DNA from: RGIG5612 sp045598285
Lineage (GTDB): Bacteria > Bacillota > Clostridia > Lachnospirales > Lachnospiraceae
Direction: 5' to 3'
DNA: 64,000 nucleotides
Assembly: GCA_045598285.1 (NCBI GenBank)
Contig: JAZLLU010000016.1
Span: 42,490-106,489 of the forward strand
Shown here piece after piece: positions 40,373-48,776 of this stretch; position 1 is the stretch's first letter; the number at the start of each line of letters is the position of its first letter. Position numbers and translations under genes: made by a program. Under the pieces are notes generated by a model, which worked only from the letters and a program-made list of their open reading frames with translations, had not been told where the DNA came from and made no database searches.

Positions 40373-40560
40373 TTTATATATGGAGCCGGGGCGAAGACCC
40401 GGCGAAGCGGCGCAATGGGATATAGTAGTAGAAGCCGTGTGAATTGTGGATTATCTTTGATCATCCACAATTCCACGGCCAAGATGATTTTCTGTAGCAG
40501 AACGCGAACTAGGCGGCGCCAGCGCTAAGGATGGGCGCGCGCCGTCTAGTTCGCTATTTG
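40373..40560 (+). repeat. GC-rich palindromic intergenic repeat, copy A
   Basis: It starts ATATGGAGCCGGGG and contains GCGAAGCGGCGC, then GGGATATAGTAGTAGAAGCC and TTGTGGATTATC, a GTGGAT/ATCCAC hairpin, and a final stem GCGAACTAG/CTAGTTCGC. The first half matches the reverse complement of 54361-54445. It is much richer in G+C than its surroundings, with no open frame. Confidence 0.7.
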
Positions 40561-40682
40561 CGGTGGCTGTGCTTCGTTCGCCAAAACAGTTTCGTTCGAT
40601 GGCCACCTTTGGTAGAGAACAAAAGGGACGTTGGGAGGCAAGAAGTAAAAATTAAATTGAAAATGAAAGAAGAAGTAGAGGA

Positions 40683-40730
40683 GGTGACAGGTAGAGAAGG
40701 TGATAGGTAGAGGAGGTGACAGGTAGAGGA
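40683..40730 (+). repeat. Tandem repeat, 16-bp unit x3
   Basis: GGTGACAGGTAGAGAA, GGTGATAGGTAGAGGA, GGTGACAGGTAGAGGA. Purine-rich and non-coding in context; the rest of the 735-bp gene-free stretch (40127-40862) is filled by the repeat elements listed. Confidence 0.8.
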
Positions 40731-40862
40731 AAAATTCACCAGAGGTTGAAAGTATGATAAAATAAAGTGTAAAATTTTGATGCTTTTAGATAAGAATAAT
40801 ATTGCCAAAATAAATGAACAAAAGATTCTTGATAAAAGCAGTTGAAGTAAGGAGAAGAGAAT

Positions 40863-41036
40863 ATGGGAGATTTAGAAAACAAGAACGTAGAAAATCAAGA
40901 AAACACAAATGAAGAAAAACCATCAATGGTTATTTGGTGCAGAAAAGCAAATGGTCCTAGAGAACTTAATGGAATTTGTGAAGATGCAGAAAGCTGCCCA
41001 CAACCATTTTGCGAAGGAAAGAAGAAATTTTGGTAG
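40863..41036 (+). CDS. Small protein with four cysteines (57 aa)
   Basis: ATG 40863 after AAGGAGAAGAG; stop 41036. The first 20 residues are acidic and polar (ENKNVENQENTNEEK). The second half has Cys at about 26, 39, 45 and 50 (WCRKANG, GICEDAESCPQPFCEGKKKFW), suggesting a small metal- or disulfide-bound knot. It lies 95 bp before the aldo/keto reductase gene. I know no family. A longer frame on the same strand overlaps it but has no ribosome binding site. Confidence 0.55.
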   Translation: MGDLENKNVENQENTNEEKPSMVIWCRKANGPRELNGICEDAESCPQPFCEGKKKFW

Positions 41037-41131
41037 ATGGTACTATCAAAAGTGTCGTTTAAAAATCAAGGAAAAAGATTCGAAACAAAACGAAATGAGT
41101 GAATAAGAATTAAAGGAAAGAGAGGAACGAA

Positions 41132-42265
41132 ATGAAGTATAGGAAATTTGAAAATATTGAAAAACCAGTTTCGCTCTTTGGACTAGGCTGCATGAGATTC
41201 AACGGAGAAGCGTCTGGAGATTCGGTAATTGATGAAGAAAAAGCAATTAAGTTAATCCGCAAGGCAATAGACGGCGGAGTTAATTACATTGACACAGCGT
41301 ATGTTTATCTTGATAGAACCGCAGAAGGCACTGTTGGAAAAGCGCTTAGAGATGGCTATAGAGAAAAAGTTACAATTGCAACAAAGATGCCAATTGACTA
41401 CGTAAAGACACCTGAAGATATGGAAAATCTTTTTTCGTCAGAATTAAAGAGCTTAGAGACAGACCATATAGATTTTTATTTGCTACACGCACTTGGAAAA
41501 GATAGATGGGATAGATTTAAGGAACTCGGAGTAAAAGATTTCTTGAATCAGAAAAAAGCTGAAGGCAAAATAAAATATAAATGCTTTTCATTTCACGGCC
41601 CGTATGAAGAGTTTGAGTATATCTTAAACGACTTTGATTGGGATATGGTTCAAATCCAATATAATTTTATGGACATAAATAACCAAGCTGGTACAAAGGG
41701 ACTTAAACTCGCGGCGAGCAAAGGAATTCCAGTAGTAATTATGGAAGGCTTGCTCGGTGGCAAACTTAGCAAAGCACCAGATGATGTACAGGCGATTTAT
41801 GACGAATTCCCGATAAAGAGAAGTCCGGTAGAATGGGCATTTAGATGGCTCGCAAACAATCCGGAAATATTGACGATTCTTTCGGGTTGCAATGAAGAAG
41901 AACAAATCGAAGACAACTTGAAAATTTTTGATGAGGTTGATGCAGGATTAATGACCGATGCAGAAATGGAATTGATTGCGAAGGTTAGGGATGCTTATAA
42001 TGCTAGAACTAAAATTTCATGTACCGGCTGCAGGTATTGTATGCCATGCCCGAACGATGTTGCAATCCCTAGAGTGTTTAACATGTGGAATGAGTATGGA
42101 CTTTACAATGCTAATCCACTAGAAAGTTGGGATTATTTAGAAATAAAAGAGGCAAAACAAACCCCGGAAAATTGCATTGAATGTGGAAAGTGCGAAAGCG
42201 CATGTCCGCAACACCTTAATATTATTGAAGCACTAAAAACTTCATGGAGCGAGATGATAAAATAA
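41132..42265 (+). CDS. Aldo/keto reductase with C-terminal 2[4Fe-4S] domain
   Basis: 377 aa after GAGAGGAACG. The AKR barrel is seen at residues 1-~275 with DTAYVY (catalytic Tyr), ATKMP (Lys) and YLLHALG (His). The C-terminal ~90 residues carry iron-sulfur cysteines CTGCRYCMPCP and CIECGKCESACP. This is the common clostridial AKR-ferredoxin type, which probably links carbonyl reduction to the ferredoxin pool. The substrate is unknown. Confidence 0.92.
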   Translation: MKYRKFENIEKPVSLFGLGCMRFNGEASGDSVIDEEKAIKLIRKAIDGGVNYIDTAYVYLDRTAEGTVGKALRDGYREKVTIATKMPIDYVKTPEDMENLFSSELKSLETDHIDFYLLHALGKDRWDRFKELGVKDFLNQKKAEGKIKYKCFSFHGPYEEFEYILNDFDWDMVQIQYNFMDINNQAGTKGLKLAASKGIPVVIMEGLLGGKLSKAPDDVQAIYDEFPIKRSPVEWAFRWLANNPEILTILSGCNEEEQIEDNLKIFDEVDAGLMTDAEMELIAKVRDAYNARTKISCTGCRYCMPCPNDVAIPRVFNMWNEYGLYNANPLESWDYLEIKEAKQTPENCIECGKCESACPQHLNIIEALKTSWSEMIK

Positions 42266-42304
42266 ATTGCACAAAAAGCTTCGCGTTTTATATGGAGTAA
42301 TTAA

Positions 42305-43312
42305 ATGATTTATCAAGACATAAGAAATTATTTAGGAAGCCAAAATTTTGCAGTGACGACAAGTAATATGAACGTCATGGATATCCTATACAATAGAGTT
42401 GGCGACACAGAAATTTTTTGTATTCTATTGAATAGTACGAGAGGCAGGGTGTTTGGCGAAGAGCTTGTTAGAAATTGTGCGGGGCATTTGCAAACAGCAA
42501 CATCTCCAGAAAACATCTTGTTTATACTAGCCACCAACAATGTGGATAGAGACAAGAATTTAGCACAAATAGAGGGGATAAACCTCTGGCTTGTAGACGA
42601 ATTTGAACAACAACTTTATATATATGAAACACAGCCAGAAGATTTTTATGATATAAAAAGAGGCCTCGTCCAAGCTATCAGCGAAACACCGCAAGCAAAA
42701 ACAAGAAAAGCGGTTCGAACAAAAAATTGGCCTTGGGTTACAATCATTCTGATTGCAATAAATGTAATTGCATACATAATTTTAGGACTGAACGGAAATG
42801 TGGAAAGTGCTGAATACATGCTTAGCAAGGGAGCAGCTTATGGCCCGGCAATTTTTGAACACTACGAGATTTGGAGATTGATAACTTGCATGTTTATGCA
42901 CTTTGGATTTATGCATCTTGCAAGTAATATGATTTACTTAGGAATAATTGGAACGACAATTGAAAATCAAATCGGACACTTTAAGTTTGCGCTTCTTTAT
43001 ATGCTTTCAGGTTTCGCAGCGAGCGTAGTGTCAACAGCAATTTATTATTTCTCGGAAGACTACATTGTTTCAGCGGGTGCAAGTGGAGCAATCTATGGAC
43101 TTATTGGAGTTGTTGTTTATTTAACCTTTAAGAATAGAGGGCGCATGAGCCGATCAAATATGTGGTTTAGAGTTATTATGGTGTTACTCTTCATATTTGT
43201 ATCAAATTTTTTAGACGAGAGTGTAGACGCGGTAGCGCATATAGTAGGATTCGTCTTTGGACTGATATTAGCACTGTTGTTTTTAACAGGCCAAAAAAAT
43301 AAAAAGTCTTAA
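42305..43312 (+). CDS. Rhomboid family intramembrane serine protease
   Basis: 335 aa after TATGGAG. The first ~130 residues are a soluble domain found in some Firmicutes rhomboids. Six membrane segments follow. The catalytic GASGAIYG (Ser at ~260) and His in AVAHIVGF (~315) are present, and MHFGFMHLASNM gives the usual oxyanion-side His/Asn motif. It cleaves within or near membrane helices of its targets. It is followed by the HIT gene at 29 bp. Confidence 0.9.
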   Translation: MIYQDIRNYLGSQNFAVTTSNMNVMDILYNRVGDTEIFCILLNSTRGRVFGEELVRNCAGHLQTATSPENILFILATNNVDRDKNLAQIEGINLWLVDEFEQQLYIYETQPEDFYDIKRGLVQAISETPQAKTRKAVRTKNWPWVTIILIAINVIAYIILGLNGNVESAEYMLSKGAAYGPAIFEHYEIWRLITCMFMHFGFMHLASNMIYLGIIGTTIENQIGHFKFALLYMLSGFAASVVSTAIYYFSEDYIVSAGASGAIYGLIGVVVYLTFKNRGRMSRSNMWFRVIMVLLFIFVSNFLDESVDAVAHIVGFVFGLILALLFLTGQKNKKS

Positions 43313-43341
43313 AAACTAGAAAATATTAGGAGGAAAAAAGA

Positions 43342-43758
43342 ATGAAAAATCCTGATTGCATTTTTTGCAAACTAGCAAATGGAGAAATTCCAACGATGTC
43401 ACTTTATGAGGACGAAAACTTTAACGTAATCTTTGATGCGGGTCCAGCAACTTTTGGGCATGCGTTGATTTTGCCAAAGGAACATTATGCAAATATTTAT
43501 GAAATAGATGAAGAAACGCTTGCAAAAGCGCACGTTCTTGCAAAAAAGATGGCTACGATAATGACAGAAGTTTTTGAAGCAGATGGCTTTAACATTTTGC
43601 AAAACAATAATGAGGCAGCAGGCCAAAGTGTATTCCATTTTCATATTCACTTGATTCCAAGATATGCAAACGACAATGCAATCGGTATGTGGACGCCAGG
43701 TAAGCAAGACCAAGAAAAACTTGCAGGCGCAATAAAAGAAATAAAAAATAGATTATAA
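43342..43758 (+). CDS. HIT-family nucleotide hydrolase (HinT-like)
   Basis: 138 aa after AGGAGGAAAAAAG. Start CIFCKLANGEIP and the histidine triad HFHIHLIP at ~99-106 are typical of HinT, which hydrolyses adenosine phosphoramidates and aminoacyl-AMP. Full length. A hairpin terminator lies a few bases after the stop. Confidence 0.92.
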   Translation: MKNPDCIFCKLANGEIPTMSLYEDENFNVIFDAGPATFGHALILPKEHYANIYEIDEETLAKAHVLAKKMATIMTEVFEADGFNILQNNNEAAGQSVFHFHIHLIPRYANDNAIGMWTPGKQDQEKLAGAIKEIKNRL

Positions 43759-43763
43759 AACAA

Positions 43764-43792
43764 AAAGCGGTGACGAAGGTCATCGCTTTATT
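43764..43792 (+). terminator. Intrinsic terminator after the HIT gene
   Basis: AAAGCGGTGAC and GTCATCGCTTT pair around GAAG, then TATT. It also serves the convergent CDF gene region. Confidence 0.75.
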
Positions 43793-43819
43793 AAAAGTCA
43801 TGAATTGCTAAAAACAAAA

Positions 43820-44992
43820 TTATTGTCCCACGTAACTTCTATCAATTTTAACAACAGCATAATACTCTGGCCATGCTGTGTGTATATGTTCAAATATTTT
43901 TTTGGCTGCTTCTTCATCAGAATCCTTATCATTCATAGACAGCACACAATCAAAAATTAAATTTGTATGAGTTGGACCAGGAACCATTCTAAAATCATGA
44001 ATTGAAGCACCAGGATAAATCTCAAGAATTTTCTTTAGCGTGTCCTCACGCAATTTCTTAACTAAAGGGTTGTTTGACTCAATAGGGTCCATATGAATTG
44101 TTGAAAGACAATTAAACTTTTTGTTCAAGTCATTTTCCGCAAGGTCTATAGCATCATGAAGTTCAAAGATATCACCACTTCCATCTACCTCTGCATGTAA
44201 AGAAATCATAAGACGACCAGGGCCGTAATCGTGCACGATTAAATCATGAATGCCTACAATTTCAGGATGCGCAAGCACGCATTTTTCAATTTCCTCAACA
44301 AGCTCTTTTTCTGGCGGTTGTCCTAGAAGTGGAGACAAAGTATCTTTTATTGAAGAGATGCCGGCGTAAAGAATAAAGAGCGAAACTAAAAGACCAGCGA
44401 TACCATCTACATTAATCTTAAAGAAGAAAGCGATGCCGATTGAAATTAAAGTAACAAAAGTTGCAATGCAGTCAGTTAGACAATCAGTAGCAGTTGCCAT
44501 CAAAGCGGTCGAGCCAATTTTCTTTCCAACAGAGTGGTTGTATATATACATATAAAACTTAACGAGAATAGCCGCAACCATAATCAAAACAGGAATTATA
44601 CTAACAGCAACAGGTTCTGGCGAAATAATTTTTTTCACAGAAGAAATGCCGAGCTCGACGCCGACGACAATAATGATAGCGCTAATAATAAGACCAGTAA
44701 GATATTCGATTCGGCCGTGGCCAAAAGGATGGTATTTATCAGGTTTTTTGCCAGAAAGCAAAAAGCCGAGCAAAGTAATTACCGAAGAGCCTGCGTCCGA
44801 AAGGTTGTTAAAAGCGTCGGCGATAATTGCAACCGAGCCTGAAATTGCACCAGCAACATATTTGCCAGCAAACAAAAGAACATTAAGGACAATTCCGTAA
44901 ACGCTTGAAAGCGTCGCATAGCTTTGACGCACCTTAACGTCCCCAACGTTTTCGCTGTTTTTAATAAAAATTTTCGTAAGTAGTTTAAACAT
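43820..44992 (-). CDS. Cation diffusion facilitator (CDF) transporter
   Basis: I place the start at ATG 44992 (390 aa) with GAGG seven bases before it; an in-frame TTG four codons earlier is less likely. Six TM segments carry the metal-site patterns ADAFNNLSD (TM2) and ATDCLTD (TM5). HPFGHGRIEYL is the family's loop signature, and the C-terminal ~170 residues hold two ferredoxin-like cytoplasmic parts. It exports divalent metals such as Zn, Mn or Fe by proton exchange. The ion is not predictable with certainty. Confidence 0.9.
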   Translation of the reverse strand: MFKLLTKIFIKNSENVGDVKVRQSYATLSSVYGIVLNVLLFAGKYVAGAISGSVAIIADAFNNLSDAGSSVITLLGFLLSGKKPDKYHPFGHGRIEYLTGLIISAIIIVVGVELGISSVKKIISPEPVAVSIIPVLIMVAAILVKFYMYIYNHSVGKKIGSTALMATATDCLTDCIATFVTLISIGIAFFFKINVDGIAGLLVSLFILYAGISSIKDTLSPLLGQPPEKELVEEIEKCVLAHPEIVGIHDLIVHDYGPGRLMISLHAEVDGSGDIFELHDAIDLAENDLNKKFNCLSTIHMDPIESNNPLVKKLREDTLKKILEIYPGASIHDFRMVPGPTHTNLIFDCVLSMNDKDSDEEAAKKIFEHIHTAWPEYYAVVKIDRSYVGQ

Positions 44993-45011
44993 GTTTCGCC
45001 TCAAAAAAATT

Positions 45012-45038
45012 ATGGCGACTAATTAGACAAGTCGCCAT
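45012..45038 (-). terminator. Terminator between murG and the CDF gene
   Basis: ATGGCGACT and AGTCGCCAT form a 9-bp stem with T-runs on both sides. On the minus strand it ends murG just before the CDF ribosome binding site. Confidence 0.7.
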
Positions 45039-45058
45039 TTTTATATATTCAAAATAAA

Positions 45059-46126
45059 TTATTTGCCCAAAACATCAATAATTACTGAAGCAACTTTTTG
45101 AGCTGCAAATATTTCGTCAGCTTTTGACATAGCTTCAATGTAAGAATCCTTATTTGCAAAAACCTCCCTGACATCGTTAATTAAAGATTCGCGGGAGAGT
45201 TCCTCTTCTAAAAGAGTTTCAGAAAAACCTCGACGCTTAAATGAACGAGCATTTAATATTTGATCACCTCTACTTTGATTTGTCCCAAGAGGAATTAAAA
45301 GCGAAGGCTTTTTAAGAGCTAAAATTTCATAAATAACATTTGCACCAGCTCTGGAAATAACCAAAGAAGAAGCGGCGAACAAATCTGGAAGTTCTTCGTC
45401 AACATATTCAAATTGCTTGTAGCCAGCAATGCCATCAAAACTATCATCAAGTTTTCCTGCACCGCAAATATGAGCAACATAAAAGGTTTTAAGAAGTTCG
45501 TCTAAAGCATCTCTTACAGCATCGTTAATGCATGCAGCGCCCAAACTTCCACCTATTACCATTAATAAAGGTTTGTCCTGGCTAAAGCCACAAAATTCAT
45601 AACCTTTGTGAGCGTTGCCACTTAAAAGCAAAGTGCGCACAGGAAGACCTGTGTGAACTGACTTAGCCGTCGGCACAAAATCTTTTGTCTCGGGAAAGTT
45701 ATAACAAACCTTAGTCGCCTTTGGAATAGAAAGTTTGTTAGCAAGGCCAGGTGTAAGGTCTGATTCGTGAGTAATTATAGGAATATTAAGAGCACTTGCC
45801 GCGTAAATAACTGGCACCGAAACATAACCGCCTTTTGAAAAAACGATGTCCGGCTTTGACTCTTTCATATGTTTTTTTGCTTCAGAATAACCCTTCAAAA
45901 TACGAAACGGGTCCGTAAAATTTTGCGCACTGAAATAGCGACGAAGTTTGCCTGACGAAATGCCCGTATAAGGCAAACCCTCTTTTTCAATGAGGCTCTT
46001 TTCGATGCCGTCATATGAACCCATATATTCAATTTCAAATCCAGCTTCTTTTAGGTATGGAATGAGTGCAATGTTCGGCGTAACATGTCCCGCCGTGCCT
46101 CCACCTGTAAGCAAAATTTTACTCAT
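45059..46126 (-). CDS. murG: UDP-GlcNAc:lipid I GlcNAc transferase
   Basis: The start is ATG 46126 (355 aa) with TAGGAG upstream; the frame is open further but has no signal. GGGTAGHVTPNIAL at the N-terminus, FSKGGYVSVPVIYAA, HESDLTPGLANK and VIGGSLGA are MurG signatures. It makes lipid II from lipid I on the inner membrane face. Unlike many genomes the gene is outside a division and cell wall cluster; it is divergent from the SAH/MTA deaminase gene. Confidence 0.95.
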   Translation of the reverse strand: MSKILLTGGGTAGHVTPNIALIPYLKEAGFEIEYMGSYDGIEKSLIEKEGLPYTGISSGKLRRYFSAQNFTDPFRILKGYSEAKKHMKESKPDIVFSKGGYVSVPVIYAASALNIPIITHESDLTPGLANKLSIPKATKVCYNFPETKDFVPTAKSVHTGLPVRTLLLSGNAHKGYEFCGFSQDKPLLMVIGGSLGAACINDAVRDALDELLKTFYVAHICGAGKLDDSFDGIAGYKQFEYVDEELPDLFAASSLVISRAGANVIYEILALKKPSLLIPLGTNQSRGDQILNARSFKRRGFSETLLEEELSRESLINDVREVFANKDSYIEAMSKADEIFAAQKVASVIIDVLGK

Positions 46127-46212
46127 TTTCTTAATTCTCCTAGGAAATCTTCTCTTTATTATACCTTGCCGGTGGGTTGTTTTAAAGGATACTTTAATAT
46201 AAAATAGAATGC

Positions 46213-47532
46213 ATGAAAATCTTAATAAAAAACGCAAAAACTCTGCTTTTAGATGTGGCAGGGGATTTTGTAGTACAAGAAAAAAACATCTATATTGACG
46301 GCAATAAAATTGTATCTTTAGAGGATGCTCCGGAGGGTTTCGTGCCGGAAAAAGTAATTAACGGCGAAGGAAAGCTTGCTATGCCGGGCTTAATAAATGC
46401 GCACACCCATGCGTATATGTCGCTCTTTAGAAACTATGCCGATGACCAAGCTTTTTGGGATTGGCTAGAAAATGTGCTAGGCGTTGAGGAGGGCTTAACC
46501 GAAGAGGATAGCTATTGGGGAACGCTGCTCGGAATTATGGAGATGCTTAGGACGGGCACTACATGCTTCGTTGACATGAACATTAAGTCTGCCCAGGGCG
46601 TTAAGACGGGTGAAAGGTCTGCCTCTGTTGGCGCAGCGTATGAGTCAGGAATGAGAGCGATTATCACGCGCGGACTTTCAGGCGAAGCAAATTCGGAAGA
46701 ATCGCTTTGGAAGTATGGGCAAGTCGTAAGCGAAATAGATTTGTTCCAAGGCGAAGAAAGAGTTAACTTCTGGATGGGTCCACATGCTCCGTACAGTTGC
46801 ATGAAAGACTACCTAGAAAAGCTAACGGCAACCGCTAAAAAATACAATATTGGAAATAATATTCACCTTTCCGAAAGCGAATCGGAAGTGGAAAATATGA
46901 TAAAAGATCATGGTGTGACGCCGATTAAATATGTAGAAGATATTGGCGTTTTTGATGTACCTACAATTGCGGCGCATTGCGTAAACGCAACTGAAGACGA
47001 TATGGATATCTTTATAAAGCATGGCGTAAGTGTTGCGCTTAATCCAAAGAGCAATATGAAACTTGGAAATGGGTTTGCGCCTGCAGAAAAGATGTTAGAA
47101 AAAGGTGTAAACCTTTGCCTTGGAACGGATGGCCCAGGAAGCAATAACACGCAAAACATGTTTGCAGAAATGAATACAGCGGCACTTATTTATAAAGGTG
47201 CAAACAAAAAGGCGCAATGCATAAGTGCGCAAGATGTACTTAAATTTGCAACGGTTAATGGTGCAAAGGCAATTGGAAAAGAAGGTCAAATCGGAGAAAT
47301 AAAGGAAGGCGCACTTGCCGACATAATTATTCTAGATCTTCATGTTCCGCAGTTCCAACCAGAAAACAATATAGTTTCAGGCCTTGTATATTCGTCAAAT
47401 GGCAGCGAGGTTGAAACAGTAATTGTTGATGGCGAAATCTTGATGGAAGATAGAAAATTCTTAACGATAGATGAAGAAAAAGTTTATAAGGAGTGTGCTA
47501 AACGATCAAAACGTTTAGGAATGATGAAATAA
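46213..47532 (+). CDS. mtaD: S-adenosylhomocysteine / methylthioadenosine deaminase (amidohydrolase)
   Basis: 439 aa. Metal ligands NAHTHAYMS, HLSESE, AAHC and GTDGPGSNN are those of the MtaD/DadD branch. YADDQAFWDWLENV matches the branch's substrate loop. It deaminates SAH, MTA or 5'-deoxyadenosine to inosyl forms. No Shine-Dalgarno exists; TATAAA (46198-46203) is ten bases upstream, so the mRNA has almost no leader. The stop overlaps the ahcY start by one base, and the pair may run SAH to S-inosylhomocysteine to homocysteine as in methanogens (inference). Confidence 0.88.
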   Translation: MKILIKNAKTLLLDVAGDFVVQEKNIYIDGNKIVSLEDAPEGFVPEKVINGEGKLAMPGLINAHTHAYMSLFRNYADDQAFWDWLENVLGVEEGLTEEDSYWGTLLGIMEMLRTGTTCFVDMNIKSAQGVKTGERSASVGAAYESGMRAIITRGLSGEANSEESLWKYGQVVSEIDLFQGEERVNFWMGPHAPYSCMKDYLEKLTATAKKYNIGNNIHLSESESEVENMIKDHGVTPIKYVEDIGVFDVPTIAAHCVNATEDDMDIFIKHGVSVALNPKSNMKLGNGFAPAEKMLEKGVNLCLGTDGPGSNNTQNMFAEMNTAALIYKGANKKAQCISAQDVLKFATVNGAKAIGKEGQIGEIKEGALADIIILDLHVPQFQPENNIVSGLVYSSNGSEVETVIVDGEILMEDRKFLTIDEEKVYKECAKRSKRLGMMK

Positions 47533-48776
47533 TGAGTAGGATAAAAGACATTAATTTAGCTAAATCAGGTTACCAAAAAATTGAATGGGTTAAGAGAAAT
47601 TGCCCACTCTTAAACTCTCTTGAAGAAGAGTTTAAGAAAACGCTTCCTTTTAAGGGAATAAAAATTGCACTTTCGGTTCACTTAGAAGCGAAGACGGCAT
47701 ACCTTTGCGAAGTATTAAAAGCTGGTGGGGCACAGATGTTTGTTACTGGCTCTAACCCACTTTCAACGCAAGATGACGTGGCAGCAGCCTTGGTCTCAGA
47801 CGGAATGGAAGTGTTTGCAACTTATGGCTGCACGGAAGAAGAATACTTTGAAAACATAAAGTCGGTTCTTACGAATGAGTGTCAAATCATAATTGATGAT
47901 GGTGGTGACCTTGTGCATATGCTCCACACAGAAATGAAAGATAAACTCCAGTATGTAATTGGTGGATGCGAAGAAACAACAACAGGAATTATCCGTCTTA
48001 ACGCGATGGATAAAGAAGGAAAACTTATGTTCCCTATGGTGCTTGTTAATAATGCACAATGCAAGCATTTCTTCGACAACCGTTACGGCACAGGACAGTC
48101 AGTTTTCGATGGAATAAACCGCACAACAAACCTTATAGTTGCTGGAAAAGAAGTAGTTGTTGCTGGATATGGATGGTGTGGCAAGGGTTGCGCTATGAGA
48201 GCAAAAGGACTCGGTGCAAAAGTTATCGTAACAGAAGTTGACCCTGTAAAAGCTATCGAAGCAGTTATGGACGGCTTTGAAGTTATGACGATGAACGAAG
48301 CTGCAAAGCTCGGCGATTTCTTTATCACAGTAACAGGATGCAAAGGAGTTATAACACAAAAAGATTTTGAAGTTATGAAAGACGGCGCAATTATGTGCAA
48401 CGCAGGACACTTCGACATAGAAATAGATGTTGCTAAGCTAAGAGAGATTGCAGTTGAAAGCTGCGAGATGAGAAAGAATATTATGGGCTATAAGATGCCG
48501 AACGGAAATTGGCTTAATGTTTTGGCGGAAGGTCGCCTCGTAAACTTAGCAGCAGGAGATGGACATCCAGCAGAAATAATGGATATGAGTTTTGCAATCC
48601 AAGCGCTTTCAGCAAAATATTTAGTTGAACATAAAGATGAAATCAAAACAAAACTTATCGATGTTCCGGAAGAAATCGATAAAGAAGTTGCAATTAGAAA
48701 ACTCAATTTCCTAGGAAAAAATATTGACGTTCTCACTAAAGAACAAAGAGAATATTTGGAGAGTTCAAATATATGA
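47532..48776 (+). CDS. ahcY: Adenosylhomocysteinase (short, archaeal/Thermotoga-like type)
   Basis: 414 aa. The NAD fold VVVAGYGWCGKGCAMRAKG, HLEAKTAYL, and NNAQCKHFFDNRYGTGQS are clear family marks. It lacks the ~40-residue insertion and the C-terminal K..YRY tail of typical bacterial and eukaryotic enzymes, ending EYLESSNI like archaeal forms. It splits SAH (or S-inosylhomocysteine) to homocysteine and nucleoside. It is coupled to mtaD upstream and pgi downstream by short overlaps. Confidence 0.92.
   Translation: MSRIKDINLAKSGYQKIEWVKRNCPLLNSLEEEFKKTLPFKGIKIALSVHLEAKTAYLCEVLKAGGAQMFVTGSNPLSTQDDVAAALVSDGMEVFATYGCTEEEYFENIKSVLTNECQIIIDDGGDLVHMLHTEMKDKLQYVIGGCEETTTGIIRLNAMDKEGKLMFPMVLVNNAQCKHFFDNRYGTGQSVFDGINRTTNLIVAGKEVVVAGYGWCGKGCAMRAKGLGAKVIVTEVDPVKAIEAVMDGFEVMTMNEAAKLGDFFITVTGCKGVITQKDFEVMKDGAIMCNAGHFDIEIDVAKLREIAVESCEMRKNIMGYKMPNGNWLNVLAEGRLVNLAAGDGHPAEIMDMSFAIQALSAKYLVEHKDEIKTKLIDVPEEIDKEVAIRKLNFLGKNIDVLTKEQREYLESSNI

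Noticed and set aside
40909..41106. 65-aa + strand frame MKKNHQWLFG...
   Set aside because: It overlaps the 57-aa Cys-rich frame at 40863, which has the good ribosome binding site; this frame has none.
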